NCBI RefSeq assembly: GCF_050948175.1 | Contig: NC_135205.1 | Location: forward strand, 2,331,795 to 2,395,794 | DNA: 64,000 nt | Reading direction: 5' to 3' | Source: Xylocopa sonorina | Taxonomy: Eukaryota; Arthropoda; Insecta; Hymenoptera; Apidae | Part shown: positions 10,906-22,898 of the stretch, piece after piece | Layout: every line of letters starts with the position of its first letter | How positions within the stretch are numbered: the first letter of the stretch is position 1 | Translations under genes and position numbers: made by a program | Notes under the pieces: generated by a model | What the model was told of the DNA's origin: nothing | Seen by the model: the letters and a program-made list of their open reading frames with translations, nothing else | The model's database searches: none

Positions 10906-11603
10906 AATGTAAATCCATTCATTAGAAATTGGAAATTTCGTTGCATGTAAAATGATGAATGAAAATTATTGGCTTGATAATATACACAAATGAATGCAAT
11001 CGTTGAGCCGTCGGTGGTATTTATCGTTTCCATTTGTTATTATTAAATCTGTAATCTCTGAACCGAGCTCGGTTATTTCGACATTTATATAATTCACTTG
11101 AAATTCTTACAATTTATAGGGAAGCGATTTCCTGTAAATCTAAATACGATTCTCGGTGAATCTGATTTGCAATCAGATGAATTTAAACCTGAAGGGATGA
11201 ATATAATTTATAAAACGCATAAATCTGATCTGAAGAAGGATGAATTCGAAATGAACCCTGGCGGTATTAAATGAGTATTCTGCATTCAATTACCCACGAA
11301 ACCACTGTCGCGTCGCGACAATGGTCCTCTTAATTAAAACCAAGTTTATAAAACTGATGCGATAGTTCAGTAACAATCAAAGCAAGAATTATTCTCGAAC
11401 AGTGCAATTCATAGTAATTTTCTGTTTCGTACGCTTACGCTTTTAGTTTACCAGTACAACAAGTTTTATTATTTTCTAATTTTTTTACCCACGTAATATA
11501 TTTATAAAATGTTCTATTTGACAAAAATATATAATGTTTTAAATATTTTTTTGGCTATTCAGTCATCAGAAACAGACGAATAAGACCAGCGTTCGAACTT
11601 TAA
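10906..11603. other. Unique AT-rich DNA
   Basis: No gene, repeat array or recognisable element seen. Confidence 0.5.
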
Positions 11604-12908
11604 ATATGAGCCGCTTATTTTGAAAGTGGCCTAACTCCATTTATCTTCAAATCGAGATATTTAAAGAGTTTTACGTTTCAATGAATTTAAAAATATACGT
11701 ATAGGATACTAATGATTTATGCTGCTTAAGCGTAGCTAAAGATGTTAAATTTAAAGTTCCTGTTAAAATAGTGGCAATTATTAAGTAAATAACGTGCGTT
11801 TTCTTATCAACAATGGAGTTGGGCCACTTTCAAATTAACAGCCAGATTCATTATAAAATTTCAAGGTGCCCAAGTCCATTCAACATAATTTAAGATGTTT
11901 CAAATTGAAAAAAAAAACAATACTGAATTTGTTTTATATATGTTGAAAACACTTCGGAAACGTAATTTATGCGATTCAAAACATTTTTTAATTTATTACA
12001 GAACATGGAAAATTACAAACATAAATTTATTACAAAACAATTTACTATTCGTCTACATTTTGTGCGTGTGAAAGGGATTTGAAGAAATCATGATGTTCTG
12101 GTGGTATGTATCGTAATAGGTCAATTATGTCCTTAAATTTTGCTGTTGTAATTTGTCTAATATTTTTACACAATGGTGTCAATACAATATTTGCGAACTT
12201 TCTTGGTCTACCCCGACGTGGTAATAAATTCAGGACTTTGAAATTTTCATTCTCATTCATTGATGTCTTATAGAAAATTTTACATGGTTCATTTCTGACA
12301 AAACGCATCCAACATATTCTTAGCCAGTTTACTGATTGTCCATCAGAATTCTTTACCCTTTTAAAAATTGCGTCCTCTAATAATTTTGTTTATACAAAAT
12401 CTTCCTGTCTCATTTCATTTACAATAAAATTATTACCCTTCCGACACTTTTTAATAATCTTGTAATCTTGGGGAACGAACAGTAAATTATTTTTTTTTAA
12501 TGCCATTTCTGCCACGCCAAAATCTCTATCATTTGGTAAAAACGAATGCCCTGATATTAAAAATTTATGATCTATGATTTCCACATTATTATCCAAAGTT
12601 TGGACAATTTTTAACCACATTAAAGCTACTTTAATGTTCTTATTTTGTTTTTATTTTTGTTTCTATTATCAATAGTAAATATGTTGAAGTAAGACGTATA
12701 AATGGAGTTGGGCCACTTTCAAACTACAAGGCTCAGTCATCTAATTAACTCCGCAAACTTATATGTGAAAAATTTATTGTATTTGCTCTGAATATAAGCA
12801 ACCTGAAATGCTTCACTGACATATAACATAAAGTTGTACATGTAACCATGGTAACCGTCAAAAAGTTGAAAAATGGAGTTAGGTCACTTTCAAAATAAAC
12901 GGCTCATA
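11604..12908 (-). mobile_element. Degenerate DNA transposon with about 40-bp inverted ends
   Basis: The ends are inverted: ATATGAGCCGCTTATTTTGA on the left (from 11604) and its near-complement at about 12889-12908; the match runs on through AAGTGGCCTAACTCCATTT. Related inner copies (ATGGAGTTGGGCCACTTTCA at about 11813 and 12702) make a second inverted pair about 200 bp inside each end. Minus-strand transposase remnants lie between. The 1.3-kb length and lack of an N-terminal transposase region indicate an internally deleted copy. The superfamily is uncertain; target duplications are not clear. Confidence 0.65.
12045..12653 (-). pseudogene. Transposase C-terminal remnant with an in-frame stop
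   Basis: On the minus strand a frame begins around 12640 with QNKNIKVALMW, continues through HKFLISGHSFLPNDRDFG, and meets a single TAA just after EDFV (about 12390). It continues in the same frame through VNWLRICW and RRGRPRKF to YIPPEHHDFFKSL, ending at 12045. The QN(K/R)N motif followed by GHS-x2-PNDRDFG is familiar to me from insect DDE-type transposase-like proteins; the exact family name is not certain. About 190 residues of the C-terminal part survive; the N-terminal DNA-binding part is missing. Confidence 0.55.
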
Positions 12909-13456
12909 TCTCTTAGGTAGCCTGCTGTCAATGCGTTAAACAAGACGAAGCTAGAGACAAGAAGCAACAACCGCAATATTCAGTTTCCTCAGCAATAAAC
13001 GTGTTCCACGAGTACGAAGTAAAATGTACGGATCGAAAAAGTGATTTTATATCGAAGGCGACGTGAATTCGGTACGAAAACGGCGGGGCCAGGCCAGGTT
13101 GGACCGGGACAATCAATTTCCTGGTGGAAACTCGCGAACTAGATTCGGTTAGCGGGACGAGGGACACGACGCCGAGCGAATTGCCCGAAATCCATGGACG
13201 GCGTCGCGCACGGGAAGACGTAACAATCTGGAACGGGGTTAAGCGTTCCATTTCCCGGCGACACGATGTGTAATTCACCTTAAATCACGCCGGCAGCTTC
13301 ATTACGGGCCCTCCTAGCCAGAAGTTCGTAATTTCGTTTGGCGTATACACGCGGGACATGCTTGCCAAGCCAATATGAAAATGAGGACCGAGAGGACTCG
13401 TCCTGGGATTGCTACGCGAGTCGGGTCTAACTGCTCCGCGTTCGATGCGCCCTCTC
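12909..13456. other. GC-rich island, no gene identified
   Basis: CpG-rich segment with minus-strand frames at 12928-13278 and 13285-13515. Neither has a recognisable domain or exon signals. Could be a regulatory or conserved non-coding segment. Confidence 0.4.
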
Positions 13457-14815
13457 GTTAACGAGGCCTCTGTACTCGCAGGATCTCCATTTTTTTCCTG
13501 CGGATAATTTAACACTACGTTTTGTTGACCCCTCTGAGAAAACTTTTGGTTAAGTTTCTTCGAGAAGATTAGTGGCGTGTTTTATGAGAATATTTTCTTT
13601 AATTTTTAGTTACCATTTATGAGACTTGTAATCGGAAATCTAATCTCTAATCTAATTGAAATATTCTTAGTTAACAAGGCCTCTGCACTCGCAGGATGTC
13701 CATTTTTCTCCTGCGGATAATTTAACACTAGGTTTACCAACAGGTCGTTTTGATCCCACTGAGAAAACTTTTGGTTAACTTTCTTCGAGAAAATTAGTAG
13801 TGTGTTTTGTGAGAATATTTTTTTTTAATTTTTAGTTACCATTTGTGAGACTTGTAATCGGAAATTTAATCTCTAATCTAATTAAAATATTCTTATAAAA
13901 TATGGCAATAATTTTTAGTTACTATTTAGGAGACTTGTAATCGGAAATCTAATCTCTAATCTAATTAAAATATTCTTAGTTAACGAGACCTCTGCACTCG
14001 CAGGATGTCCATTTTTTTCTTGCAGACAATTTAACACTACTTTTACCAACAGGTCGTTTTGATCCCACTGAGAAAACTTTTGGTTAACTTTCTTCGAGAA
14101 AATTAGTAGTGTGTTTTGTGAGAATATTTTTTTTTTAATTTTTAGTTACCATTTGTGAGACTTGTAATCGGAAATCTAATCTCTAATCTAATTGAAATAT
14201 TCTTAGTTAACGAGGCCTCTGCACTCCCAGGATGTCCATTTTTCTCTTGCAGACAATTTAACACTACGTTTTGTTGACCCCTCTGAGAAAACTTTTGGTT
14301 AACTTTCTTCGAGATAATTAGTAGTGTGTTTTGTGAGAATATTTTTTTTTATTTTTAGTTACCATTTGTGAGACTTGCAATCGGAAATCTAATCTCTAAT
14401 CTAATTGAAATATTCTTAGTTAACGAGGCCTCTGCACTCGCAGGATGTCCATTTTTCTCTTGCAGACAATTTAACACTACTTTTACCAACAGGTCGTTTT
14501 GATCCCACTGAGAAAACTTTTGGTTAACTTTCTTCGAGAAAATTAGTGGCGTGTTTTATGAGAATGTTTTTTTTTAATTTTTAGTTACCATTTATGAGAC
14601 TTGTAATCGGAAGTCTAATCTCTAATCTAATTAAAATATTCTTATAGAATATGGCAATAATTTTTAGTTACCATTTATGAGACTTGTAATCGCAAATCTA
14701 ATCTCTAATCTAATTACAATATTCTTATAGAATATGGCAATAATTTTCTTAAAGAAAATTAACGAAAAGTTTTCTCAGAGGGGTTAAAATGGCTCCTTGG
14801 TAAATTTAGTGTTAA
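13457..14815. repeat. Tandem array of TTAACACTA-ended units (piggyBac-like terminus)
   Basis: Five units of roughly 210-310 bp start near 13457, 13671, 13979, 14208 and 14418. Each contains AGGCCTCTGCACTC, then TTTAACACTA and a CTGAGAAAACTTTTGGTTAA segment. The array ends with one inverted counterpart at about 14763-14815, reading AAAGTTTTCTCAGAGGGG and finishing TTTAGTGTTAA. The complement of that end begins TTAACACTAAATTTACCAAG, matching the unit ends, so the structure looks like one TTAA transposon terminus multiplied in tandem with a single opposite end. Confidence 0.7.
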
Positions 14816-15029
14816 TACAGGTGGGATGTTCTGTTTTCATAAAATATAACAAGTTACGCGAGCCAGAGTCAGTTATAATCGTTATGTAACTGGATACGAC
14901 GTTTGTGCCAATAAATATTCATATGCATCGATATTATATTTATAAAGTAATGGAGTTATATAGCTGGAAATAAGAAATTCATTTGCTATAGTAATATCGA
15001 GCATATGTTGATTTTATTTGGTTATTTTT

Positions 15030-15700
15030 AGTAGGAGTAGTAACATTTAATATCGTGCACTAGTATTAAGGTTGTTTAGTTTATTTTTATTTATTATTGG
15101 GTGTCGATTTGAATGTAACCAAATTTCAGGCATAATTTAATGACAATTTTTATTTAATTTGCTGTATATTTATGTTAGAGTGATTATATTTTGTTTAAAC
15201 GTACAGAATGTACCATGTAATTATCGCCACGTGTTTTTTGAAGACTGGGATGGTCACATAAAGACATGTTTCAAATCAAAATGTTGACTCGTCGCCTAAT
15301 TTATTTAAACTTCTCACCAAGAAACAAAAAATTGATTTCTACAAAATGGCTTCGTGTCATAATGTATCATTTTAAAAATAAAGGAAAGAAAACATTGTAT
15401 TAATACACAATGCAGTCTCCATAAAATAAGATAAAAAAGTTGTCGAATAAAAATTGTGTGTATAATTTATGTAGTTTTTAAACATCAATTATGTGTAATG
15501 ATTCGAACGTAACCATATTTGCTCCTAACTTCTCTAAAGATTTTTAGTTAACTATTCTAAAAGAACAAATTGTATGAACTGTAACAACTAAGCACCCTAT
15601 TAACAAAATCAAAGAATGCATCAACTAATATCACATACATATACGTTTAATAAAACAAATATAATATCACACTATTTTGCACTCTTACAGTTATATAAAA
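15030..15700 (+). repeat. Dispersed repeat, copy A
   Basis: A block of about 650 bp that recurs at 18.8-20.4 kb. Landmarks in order: TATTAAGGTTGTTTAGTTTA, GTAATTATCGCCACGTGTTT, AATTTATTTAAACTTCTCAC, CAAAATGGCTTCGTGTCATA and a TGTATGAACTGTAACAACTA segment. No terminal repeats or coding domain identified. Confidence 0.7.
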
Positions 15701-15951
15701 TAAATAGAAAAAATTTAGTATAAATATATTTATAAAACATTAAAAATCCTTCTTTATTTCTCACAATATTCCAAACTCGAAAGTCACAGTATACGCGCAA
15801 ACCTTTACGACTGACTCTAATAAAACGAAACAAAGCAACCTCGATTTAATAATAATAATTCAGGTAGTATTCTAGAGATTCGTCGAAAACGTCTGTTCCG
15901 CGCAGTATTCAGATGCTTTCAAGAAGTTGCGCGCGTTGGATCAGCCAGGAA

Positions 15952-16257
15952 TTATCTCTCGCTACGGAGAGGAAGTTTCATCAGCGTAAAGACGTCGAGA
16001 GCGACGGTGGTGGATGGTACGTTACTATTTCGAGGCGGATAATTGCAACAAGACGCTATCGTTAAGAGTGGAACGTGGTCATCGATTTTCAGGTGGGCAT
16101 GGGAATTAACGCAGTGGTCGTGGTCGAAGTTCAGCGAAATGAAATCGTTAGAAGTCTGTGACGCGATATCCGGTTGATCGTTGAACGGAATAGCCTCGAG
16201 GAACAGCGTGGAATTTACGACACGGACACCTGACTGTACCACTTTTGAGGGTCTTCC
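15952..16257 (-). CDS. Unidentified open frame with coding-like composition
   Basis: On the minus strand the frame is open from the stop upstream of 16257 to the TGA or equivalent stop at 15952, about 100 codons. It begins KRGRPSKVVQSG and includes NSTLFLEAIPFNDQPDIAS, FDHDHCVNSHAHL and VALDVFTLMKLPL. RGRP resembles an AT-hook core. There is no ATG near its start (only GTG), so it would have to be an internal or terminal exon or a decayed gene. The plus strand is also open over part of the interval (16181-16462). Function unknown. Confidence 0.25.
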   Translation of the reverse strand, partial: GRPSKVVQSGVRVVNSTLFLEAIPFNDQPDIASQTSNDFISLNFDHDHCVNSHAHLKIDDHVPLLTIASCCNYPPRNSNVPSTTVALDVFTLMKLPLRSER

Positions 16258-16319
16258 ACGTTTCTATAGTTCATTGTTCTTTAGTGTTGTGGTGACCATC
16301 GTAGTCGCCTTTGCACTCA

Positions 16320-16478
16320 ATGGCGCAGGGCAGAAGAGAATATTTGACCCTCGAAGAGAAGAAACTGGAGATATTAAACATGTGTTTGAGTCCAAACTTT
16401 CGAAATGGGAGAGCGAGAATAGACGTAATGCGAGGGAAAAGAGTTCTCAGCAAGTTAGTTAAGATTTTAGCAGTATAG
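16320..16478 (+). CDS. Small ORF (52 codons) with nearby poly(A) signal
   Basis: ATG at 16320 opens a frame with MAQGRREYLTLEEKKLEIL, then a basic stretch (RNGRARIDVMRGKRVLSKL) and a TAG at 16476-16478. Stops lie just upstream in frame, so this ATG is the natural start. AATAAA lies at about 16526-16531, some 50 bp past the stop. The LTLEEKKLEIL helix followed by a basic region recalls small DNA-binding or transposase N-termini, but I cannot assign a family. It overlaps antisense to the 15952-16257 neighbourhood. Could be a chance frame. Confidence 0.25.
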   Translation: MAQGRREYLTLEEKKLEILNMCLSPNFRNGRARIDVMRGKRVLSKLVKILAV

Positions 16479-16531
16479 CGTTTAGAGCTAGAGCAAGCAT
16501 AGAGTTTAAGTTTGTTAACTGTTAAAATAAA

Positions 16532-18790
16532 TTATTTGTTTTGTTATTTAGGACGATTGTTCTTCAATTTCATCCACGTAGGTTTCTCAAAGTCTACTAT
16601 TTTTGTAAGCAGAAGTCAAAGCACCTGAACTGGTCTGCACGTCTGCAGTCCATATATACACTCTAGCCTTCGCTTCTATACTCAATAGTAATCGACGTGT
16701 CATAAATTTAATCCAAAACAGCGGTGATACTGCAGTGAGCGAGTGCAATATCACCCTTTGGACTTGACTTTTGGGTGAGAGTTTCATCCTTGGGTCGATG
16801 TTCAACATAGGGGTGAAGTATTCCTCATTCGTCAATTTGGTCACTTCCTAATTTTCAAATAGTCTGTTGCAGTCATATACTCTGTAGATTTCAGATTTTC
16901 ACTTAGAAGTCTCTTAGATACCTAGACATAGACACATAGAATAAAAAATTGTCGTCGTTATAGAAATAAACTCTTGCTGAGCAAAAACTTAGAGTAAATA
17001 ATTTCGTTTGAGACATACTAGTTCTTCGTTTCTGGGGTGGCCCTTTGATCCTTAAAACACAATTCATAGACGTGCGAATATTAGTCAATCTCGAACGATT
17101 ATCAAATCAAGCGGACTTAACAGCAGCCTTCGCCATTTATTTCTGAAAAACACTGGCCCCACGTTCGATGGGGATCAGGTTGGAGAAACTTCCGGCGGAT
17201 TATCTCGCGAGATAAAAATATTCCACGGATGAGTCGCGTTAACGAGAGACCGAGCGCGATATTTTCTAATTAGTTTGGAACATTTTGAAGGGGATTCAGT
17301 AGGTACGTGGATCGCGATGCGAAGGCTGCAGAGTGCGAGGAAGTTTTATGAAATTTTTAACGAAACTATTTATTTAAATTCGAAGAGAAAAGTTCGAGAA
17401 AAATTTGCTTTACCAAGCGTTAACTATTGTACAAGTACTTGTAGATTATCGTTGATATTATTAGGGAATTTATATTTGATATGAAACAGGGTTTTATACT
17501 AATTTACTTGAGGTCGTTAATTCTGTTTAATTAAAAATGGATCTCTGTGCACGTATATTTTAGGTATTGTTATTAATGAATATTCAAGATAGACAGTATT
17601 CCATTATTATCTTGCGATATTAATTTTAGAGCAAAATGAACTTCTGAATAGTTTCTAATTTTATAACGTATTTTCGAAAAATTTTAATTAAATTAATTAT
17701 GTAGAGAAGAGACTGACTCGTCGTACTAGATAATTTCGAAATATGTTATCAGGAGTACTATCTCAAGTAACTTTTTCTATGCATGTTACTACCTTTCGAT
17801 TTTAATTTGCAAAGTATATGCGTAAAATATTTAAATATTTAAGTATAATGAAGCGATATGTAAAGCAGTAAAAGTAATTCATGGAAGAATAAATTACGTA
17901 GAACGTAAGAGACAAGTGAGATTTCGTCGACAAAATTTAAGGTTCAGATATATTTTAATTATTGATTTAATAAGTTAATAATTAAGTCACAATCCATTGT
18001 CACATCGACGGTATTAATTAAATATAAGAACAAATTAATCATAGAACAACTGTCAAAATAAAAATCTAGCTCTAATCTGAAACAAACCTATCCCAAAACT
18101 ACGTAAGTCAAATCCATTCGAAACACAAAAATTACCATACTAATTCTACCAATCACACTTTCACGTATAACACAAAAACCAAGATAACCATCAAACACAT
18201 AAAACAAACTTACTCAAACCAATATCCCCAACAACATATTTAATACATCCAACATCATTGCGATCATCGAAGTGATTCATCTCACACAATTGTAGGAAAT
18301 TTATTACTTAATGACAATTACAAGATTATTAGATAGTTCTTTTAAATTGAGACATTACTTGAAAGACTGCTAATGAACAACTAACTGATCGTTTCACGCA
18401 CATAACATTTGAAACTTGAATTATTGATTAATTTCTAAATTAACATAATTTCATTATCCTACACAATTAACCAACCAAAACCCCATAAACGTTGTTTCAT
18501 CAACTCAGAACAATTACCAAAATAACCAGACTGAACGAAGCTCCTCTGATCGCGTGTTCGATCCACGCTTAATTCGTACACAGAAATGTTAATTGCAACA
18601 ACAAAAAGAAAGACATTTCGCCATCTGAGCAAACAAGAAAGTCGAATGAACAGAAGCAGGAAGAAAGTCAGAGAATGGCGTGCGATCGCGTCACTTCCGT
18701 CGATGCGACGTCGAGGACGCACCCCACCACTTTCGACGCGTGGCTGCCTCGCGCATTTTAAGCAGTTATTTGCAGCGAGGATCGAGCGTC
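16532..18790. other. Unique DNA, no gene identified
   Basis: Mixed composition. Minus frame 16587-16844 (from GTG; first ATG at 16808) looks mildly coding-like but has no recognisable domain. 17100-17260 is GC-richer. 17500-18520 is strongly AT-rich and empty. 18540-18790 is GC-rich and leads into the dispersed repeat copies. Confidence 0.45.
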
Positions 18791-20450
18791 GCGCAACAAG
18801 TACAACACGAGTCGAAATCCACGTTCAAAGTGTTGACACGTCGCTTAATTTATTTAAACTCCTCACGAAGAAACAAGAAATTGATTTCTACAAAATGACT
18901 TCGTGTCACAATGTGTCATTTTAAATATAAAAAGGAAAAAACATATTAATACACAATGCAGGCTCCATAAAATAAGATGAAAAAATCGTAGAATAAAAAT
19001 TGTGCGTATAATATATGTAGTTTTTAAATATCAATTGCGTATAACGATTCGAGCGTAACCATATTTGCTGTTAACTTCTCTAAAGTTATCTAGTTAACTA
19101 TTCCAAAAGAACAAATTGTATGAACTGTAACAACTAAGCACGTGTATTAAGGTTGTTTGGTTTATTTTTATTTATTATTGGGTGTCGATTTGGTTGTAAC
19201 CGGATTTCAGGCAAAATTTAATGACAATTTTTATTTAATGTGCTATGTATTTATGTTAGAATAATTATATTTTGTTTAAACCTACAGAATGTATCATGTA
19301 ATTATCGCCATGTGTTTTTTGAAAAACCGTGATGGTCACATAAAGGTATGTTTCAAATCAAAATATTGACTCGTCGCTTAATTCATTGAAACTCCTCACC
19401 AAGAAACAAAAAATTCATTTCTACAAAATCGCTTCGTGTCACAATATATCATTTTAAAAATAAAGAGAAGAAAGCATTGTATTAATACACAATGGAGTCT
19501 CCATAAAATAAAATAAAAATTGTGCGTATAATTTATGTAGTATTCAAACATCAATTGTCTATAATGATTCGAACGTAATCATATTCACTGTTAACATTTC
19601 TAAAATTTTCTAATTAACTATTCCAACAGAACAAATTGTATGAACTGTAACAACTAAGCATTGTATTAACAAAATCAAAGAATGCATCAAAAAGATCATT
19701 TGGAGCACAACTAACATTACATACATATACATTTGATAAAACAAATATAATATCACACTATTCTGCATTCTTATAATTACATAAACAAACACCAAAAATT
19801 TAGTGATATGCCTCGCGCATTTTAAGCAGTTTTTTTAAGCAAGGATCGAGCGTCGCGCAACAAGTACAACGCGAGTCGAAATCCATGGTTTTCGACCGGT
19901 TATTTGCGCTCCGTTCAAAATGTCCACACGTCGCTTAATTTATTTAAACTCCTCACCAAGAAACAAAAAATTGATTTCTACAAAGTGGCTTCGTGTCACA
20001 ATGTGTCATTTTAAATATAAAAAGAAGAAAACATATTAATACACGATGCAGGCTCCATAAAATAAGATGAAAAAATCGTTGAATAAAAATTGTGCGTATA
20101 ATTTAGTAAGTAGTATTTAAACATCAATTGTGTATATTGACTCGAATCATATTCGCTGTTAACTTTTCTAAAATTTTCTAGTTAACTATTTTAAAAGAAC
20201 AAATTATATGAACTGTAACAACTAAGCACCCTATTAACAAAATCAAAGAATGCATTAACTAATATTACGTACATATACATTTAATAAAACAAATATAATA
20301 TCATTCTTATAATTACATAAACGAACACGAAAAATTTAGTGATATGCCTCGCGCATTTTAAGCAGTTATTTGAAGCAAGTTTTCGCGCAACAAGTACAAC
20401 GCGAGTCGAAATCCACGGTTTTCGACCGGTTATTTGCGCTCCGCTCAGAC
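18760..20450 (+). repeat. Dispersed repeat, copies B1-B4 in tandem
   Basis: Copies related to 15030-15700 follow one another: B1 about 18760-19140, B2 about 19141-19805 (almost complete), B3 about 19806-20342 and a short B4 about 20343-20450. B1, B3 and B4 share a leading GC-rich part with CTCGCGCATTTTAAGCAGTT and CAACAAGTACAAC, absent from copy A. Each of A, B1, B2 and B3 keeps the block around KLLTKKQ-x-I-x-FYK, ending in a TAA, with a few codon differences. Confidence 0.7.
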
Positions 20451-20728
20451 TTCTAATTAGCGAATAATTACGCGATCGTCGGGATTACCGTTTCAGCGAG
20501 TGGAAAGTGGGGACTCAGGCGAATATACGAAACGTTTTAGAGATTGTTCAACGCGGGATTAAATTATTGGTTCAATTTTACGGTAACACTCTCGTCTGCG
20601 CTTGTTTTTTAGTTTATCGGGGAAAGAGTTGCGAGTTTTATGCGTCCTTTTTATTTATGGACACGATTCCGCGTTCAGCGTAAGTTTTTATGTGTTTTCT
20701 GAAAGCTTTATATATTATTTTTGTTATA

Positions 20729-21815
20729 AAGTATTGCGTAAATTGCAGATGAACAGCTTATTCGTTATTTTGTGATTGATATTGTAAGGTAACTAGTGTA
20801 AATAAAATTTAGAGTGATTCCATAATCGTAAGTAGCTACTGTAAATTTGAATTATTCATTTCTAACTTTTTAATCAGTTGTATATTCAGAATTGTATTCA
20901 ATGTTTTAAGCGTATGTTCGCAAAATTCTTTATATAATCCTAATTGCATAATGTTTTACGATTCAGTAGAATTGAGAATAATTAATATTCGCTTCAAGTA
21001 TTGCATAAACTGAAGATGAACAACTAATTCGTTATTTTGTGATTGATATTGTAAGGTAACTAGTGTAAATAAAATTTAGAGTGATTCCATAATCGTAAGT
21101 AGCTACTGTAAATTTGAATTATTCATTTCTAACTTTTTGATTAATTGCATATTCAGAATTGTATTCAATGTTTTAAGCGTATGTTCGCAAAATTCTTTAT
21201 ATAATCCTAATTGCATAATGTTTTACGATTCAGTAGAATTGAGAATAATTAATATTCGCTTCAAGTATTGCATAAACTGGAGATGAACAACTAATTCGTT
21301 ATTTTGTGATTGATATTGTAAGATAACTAGTGTAAATAAAATTTAGAGTGATTCCATAATCGTAAGTAGCTACTGTAAATTTGAATTATTCATTTCTAAC
21401 TTTTTAATCAGTTGTATATTCAGAATTGTATTCAATGTTTTAAGCGTATGTTCGCAAAATTCTTTATATAATCCTAATTGCATAATGTTTTACGATTCAG
21501 TAGAATTGAGCATAATTAATATTCGCTTCAAGTATTGCGTAAACTGGAGATGAACAGCTTATTCGTTATTTTGTGATTGATATTGTAAGGCAACTAGTGT
21601 AAATAAAATTTAGAGTGATTCGATAATCGTAAGTAGCTACTGTAAATTTGAATTATTAATCTCTAACTTTGTAATTAGTTAATAATGCGTTTATATTCAG
21701 TTGTATATTCAGAATTGTATTCAATGTTTTAAGCGTATGTTCGCAAAATTCTTTATATAATCCTAATTGCATAATATTTTACGATTCAGTAGAACTGAAC
21801 ATAATTAATATTCCT
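20729..21815 (+). repeat. 267-bp tandem repeat, four copies
   Basis: Copies begin near 20729, 20996, 21263 and 21530, a nearly exact 267-bp period. Landmarks are AAGTATTGC, GATTGATATTGTAAGG, CGTAAGTAGCTACTGTAAAT and TAAGCGTATGTTCGCAAAAT. The last copy carries an extra stretch of roughly 30 bp near 21665-21700. High similarity suggests recent amplification. Confidence 0.9.
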
Positions 21816-22170
21816 CTATTTTTTCAATTCTATGCGAACAACGAGTATACCTCGCAAAAATATTAATAATGTCACACCACTACAAGACAAATTGCAGATA
21901 CGATCATTTCACGATCGACGATTAAAAAAATTAATTATCACCATCAATTATAACGATTACTGATTGCTATTTAAATCATCAATCAATAATTATTAGCCAT
22001 TTAATAATCGCTAATCATGAACGATGATTCGATCTCTAATTAATCGTAACATTCGATCACTGTACAATTAGATCATGTTTTGTTCATCTCTTCTATCAAA
22101 CGCGATGAATATAACATCTCAACAATCGCAAAATCGTTATATAATTTCCCAATTTCGCGTGATCCTTTAA

Positions 22171-22894
22171 CCAGTTAAGTGCGTTCGACGTGTATACTCG
22201 TCGTGTAAAATAAAAAATCACTATAAAAACTCGAAATCTCAATAAAATGTAATAAGAATATTATTTAATGATATGTTCTCTTCATATACATAGCTTGAAA
22301 TTTTGTAAACTATTTTCTTATTTTTCTTGTTTATTCTTGCTATCTTCAATTTTTTTTATTTATGTATTTTATTATTTTTTGACAATTGTCAAGCTTTTAG
22401 TAAGAAACAAATTCTAAGTCTTTGTGACGAATAAAAATGTAATCCTTCCTCGTTTTTCGTAAAATGTATAATAGTAACCATTCGCCCTGCGTTCGACGTG
22501 TATACTCGTCGTGTAAAATAAAAAATTACCATTCACTATAGAAACTCGAAATCTCAGTAAAATGTAATAAGAATACTATTTTGTGGTATGTTGCCTTTAT
22601 ATTACCAATACTTAAATTATTTTCTTATTTCTCTTGTTCATTCGTGCTATCTTCAATTTCTCTTATTTATGTATTTTATTATTTCTTAATAATTCTCAAG
22701 CTTTTAGTAAGAATAACGTATTCAGAAACGAATAGTTAGTCTTTGTGACGAATAAAAATGCAATCCTTCCTCGTTTTTCGTAAAATGTGTAATAGTGTCA
22801 TTTGCCCTGCGTTCGACGTGTATACACGTCGTTGCCTGTTCTTAATTCCGCACCCTGCGTTGATCTTTTGAAACTAAATTCCACAGTTAACCGG
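22171..22894. mobile_element. TTAA-flanked element, family 3 (CCAGTTAA ends), internally duplicated
   Basis: TTAA at 22167-22170 and 22895-22898 flanks 724 bp. The left end is CCAGTTAAGTGCG and the right end is the complement of CCGGTTAACTGTGG. The subterminal palindrome GACGTGTATACACGTC (or the version with TCGTC at the right) occurs at about 22189, 22496 and 22813. The copy at 45811-46234 is shorter because it holds one internal unit; here a unit of about 310 bp (with ATAAAATGTAATAAGAATA-type sequence) is duplicated. No transposase ORF. Confidence 0.85.
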
Positions 22895-22898
22895 TTAA

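Noticed and set aside
16587..16844. Minus-strand frame with mildly coding-like residues
   Set aside because: Begins at GTG, with the first ATG at 16808; no domain, and splice sites joining it to the 15952-16257 frame could not be shown.
22171..22894. Possible piggyBac transposase inside the TTAA elements
   Set aside because: No frame in any TTAA element shows the catalytic aspartates or the cysteine-rich C-terminus of piggyBac transposases; they appear to be non-autonomous.
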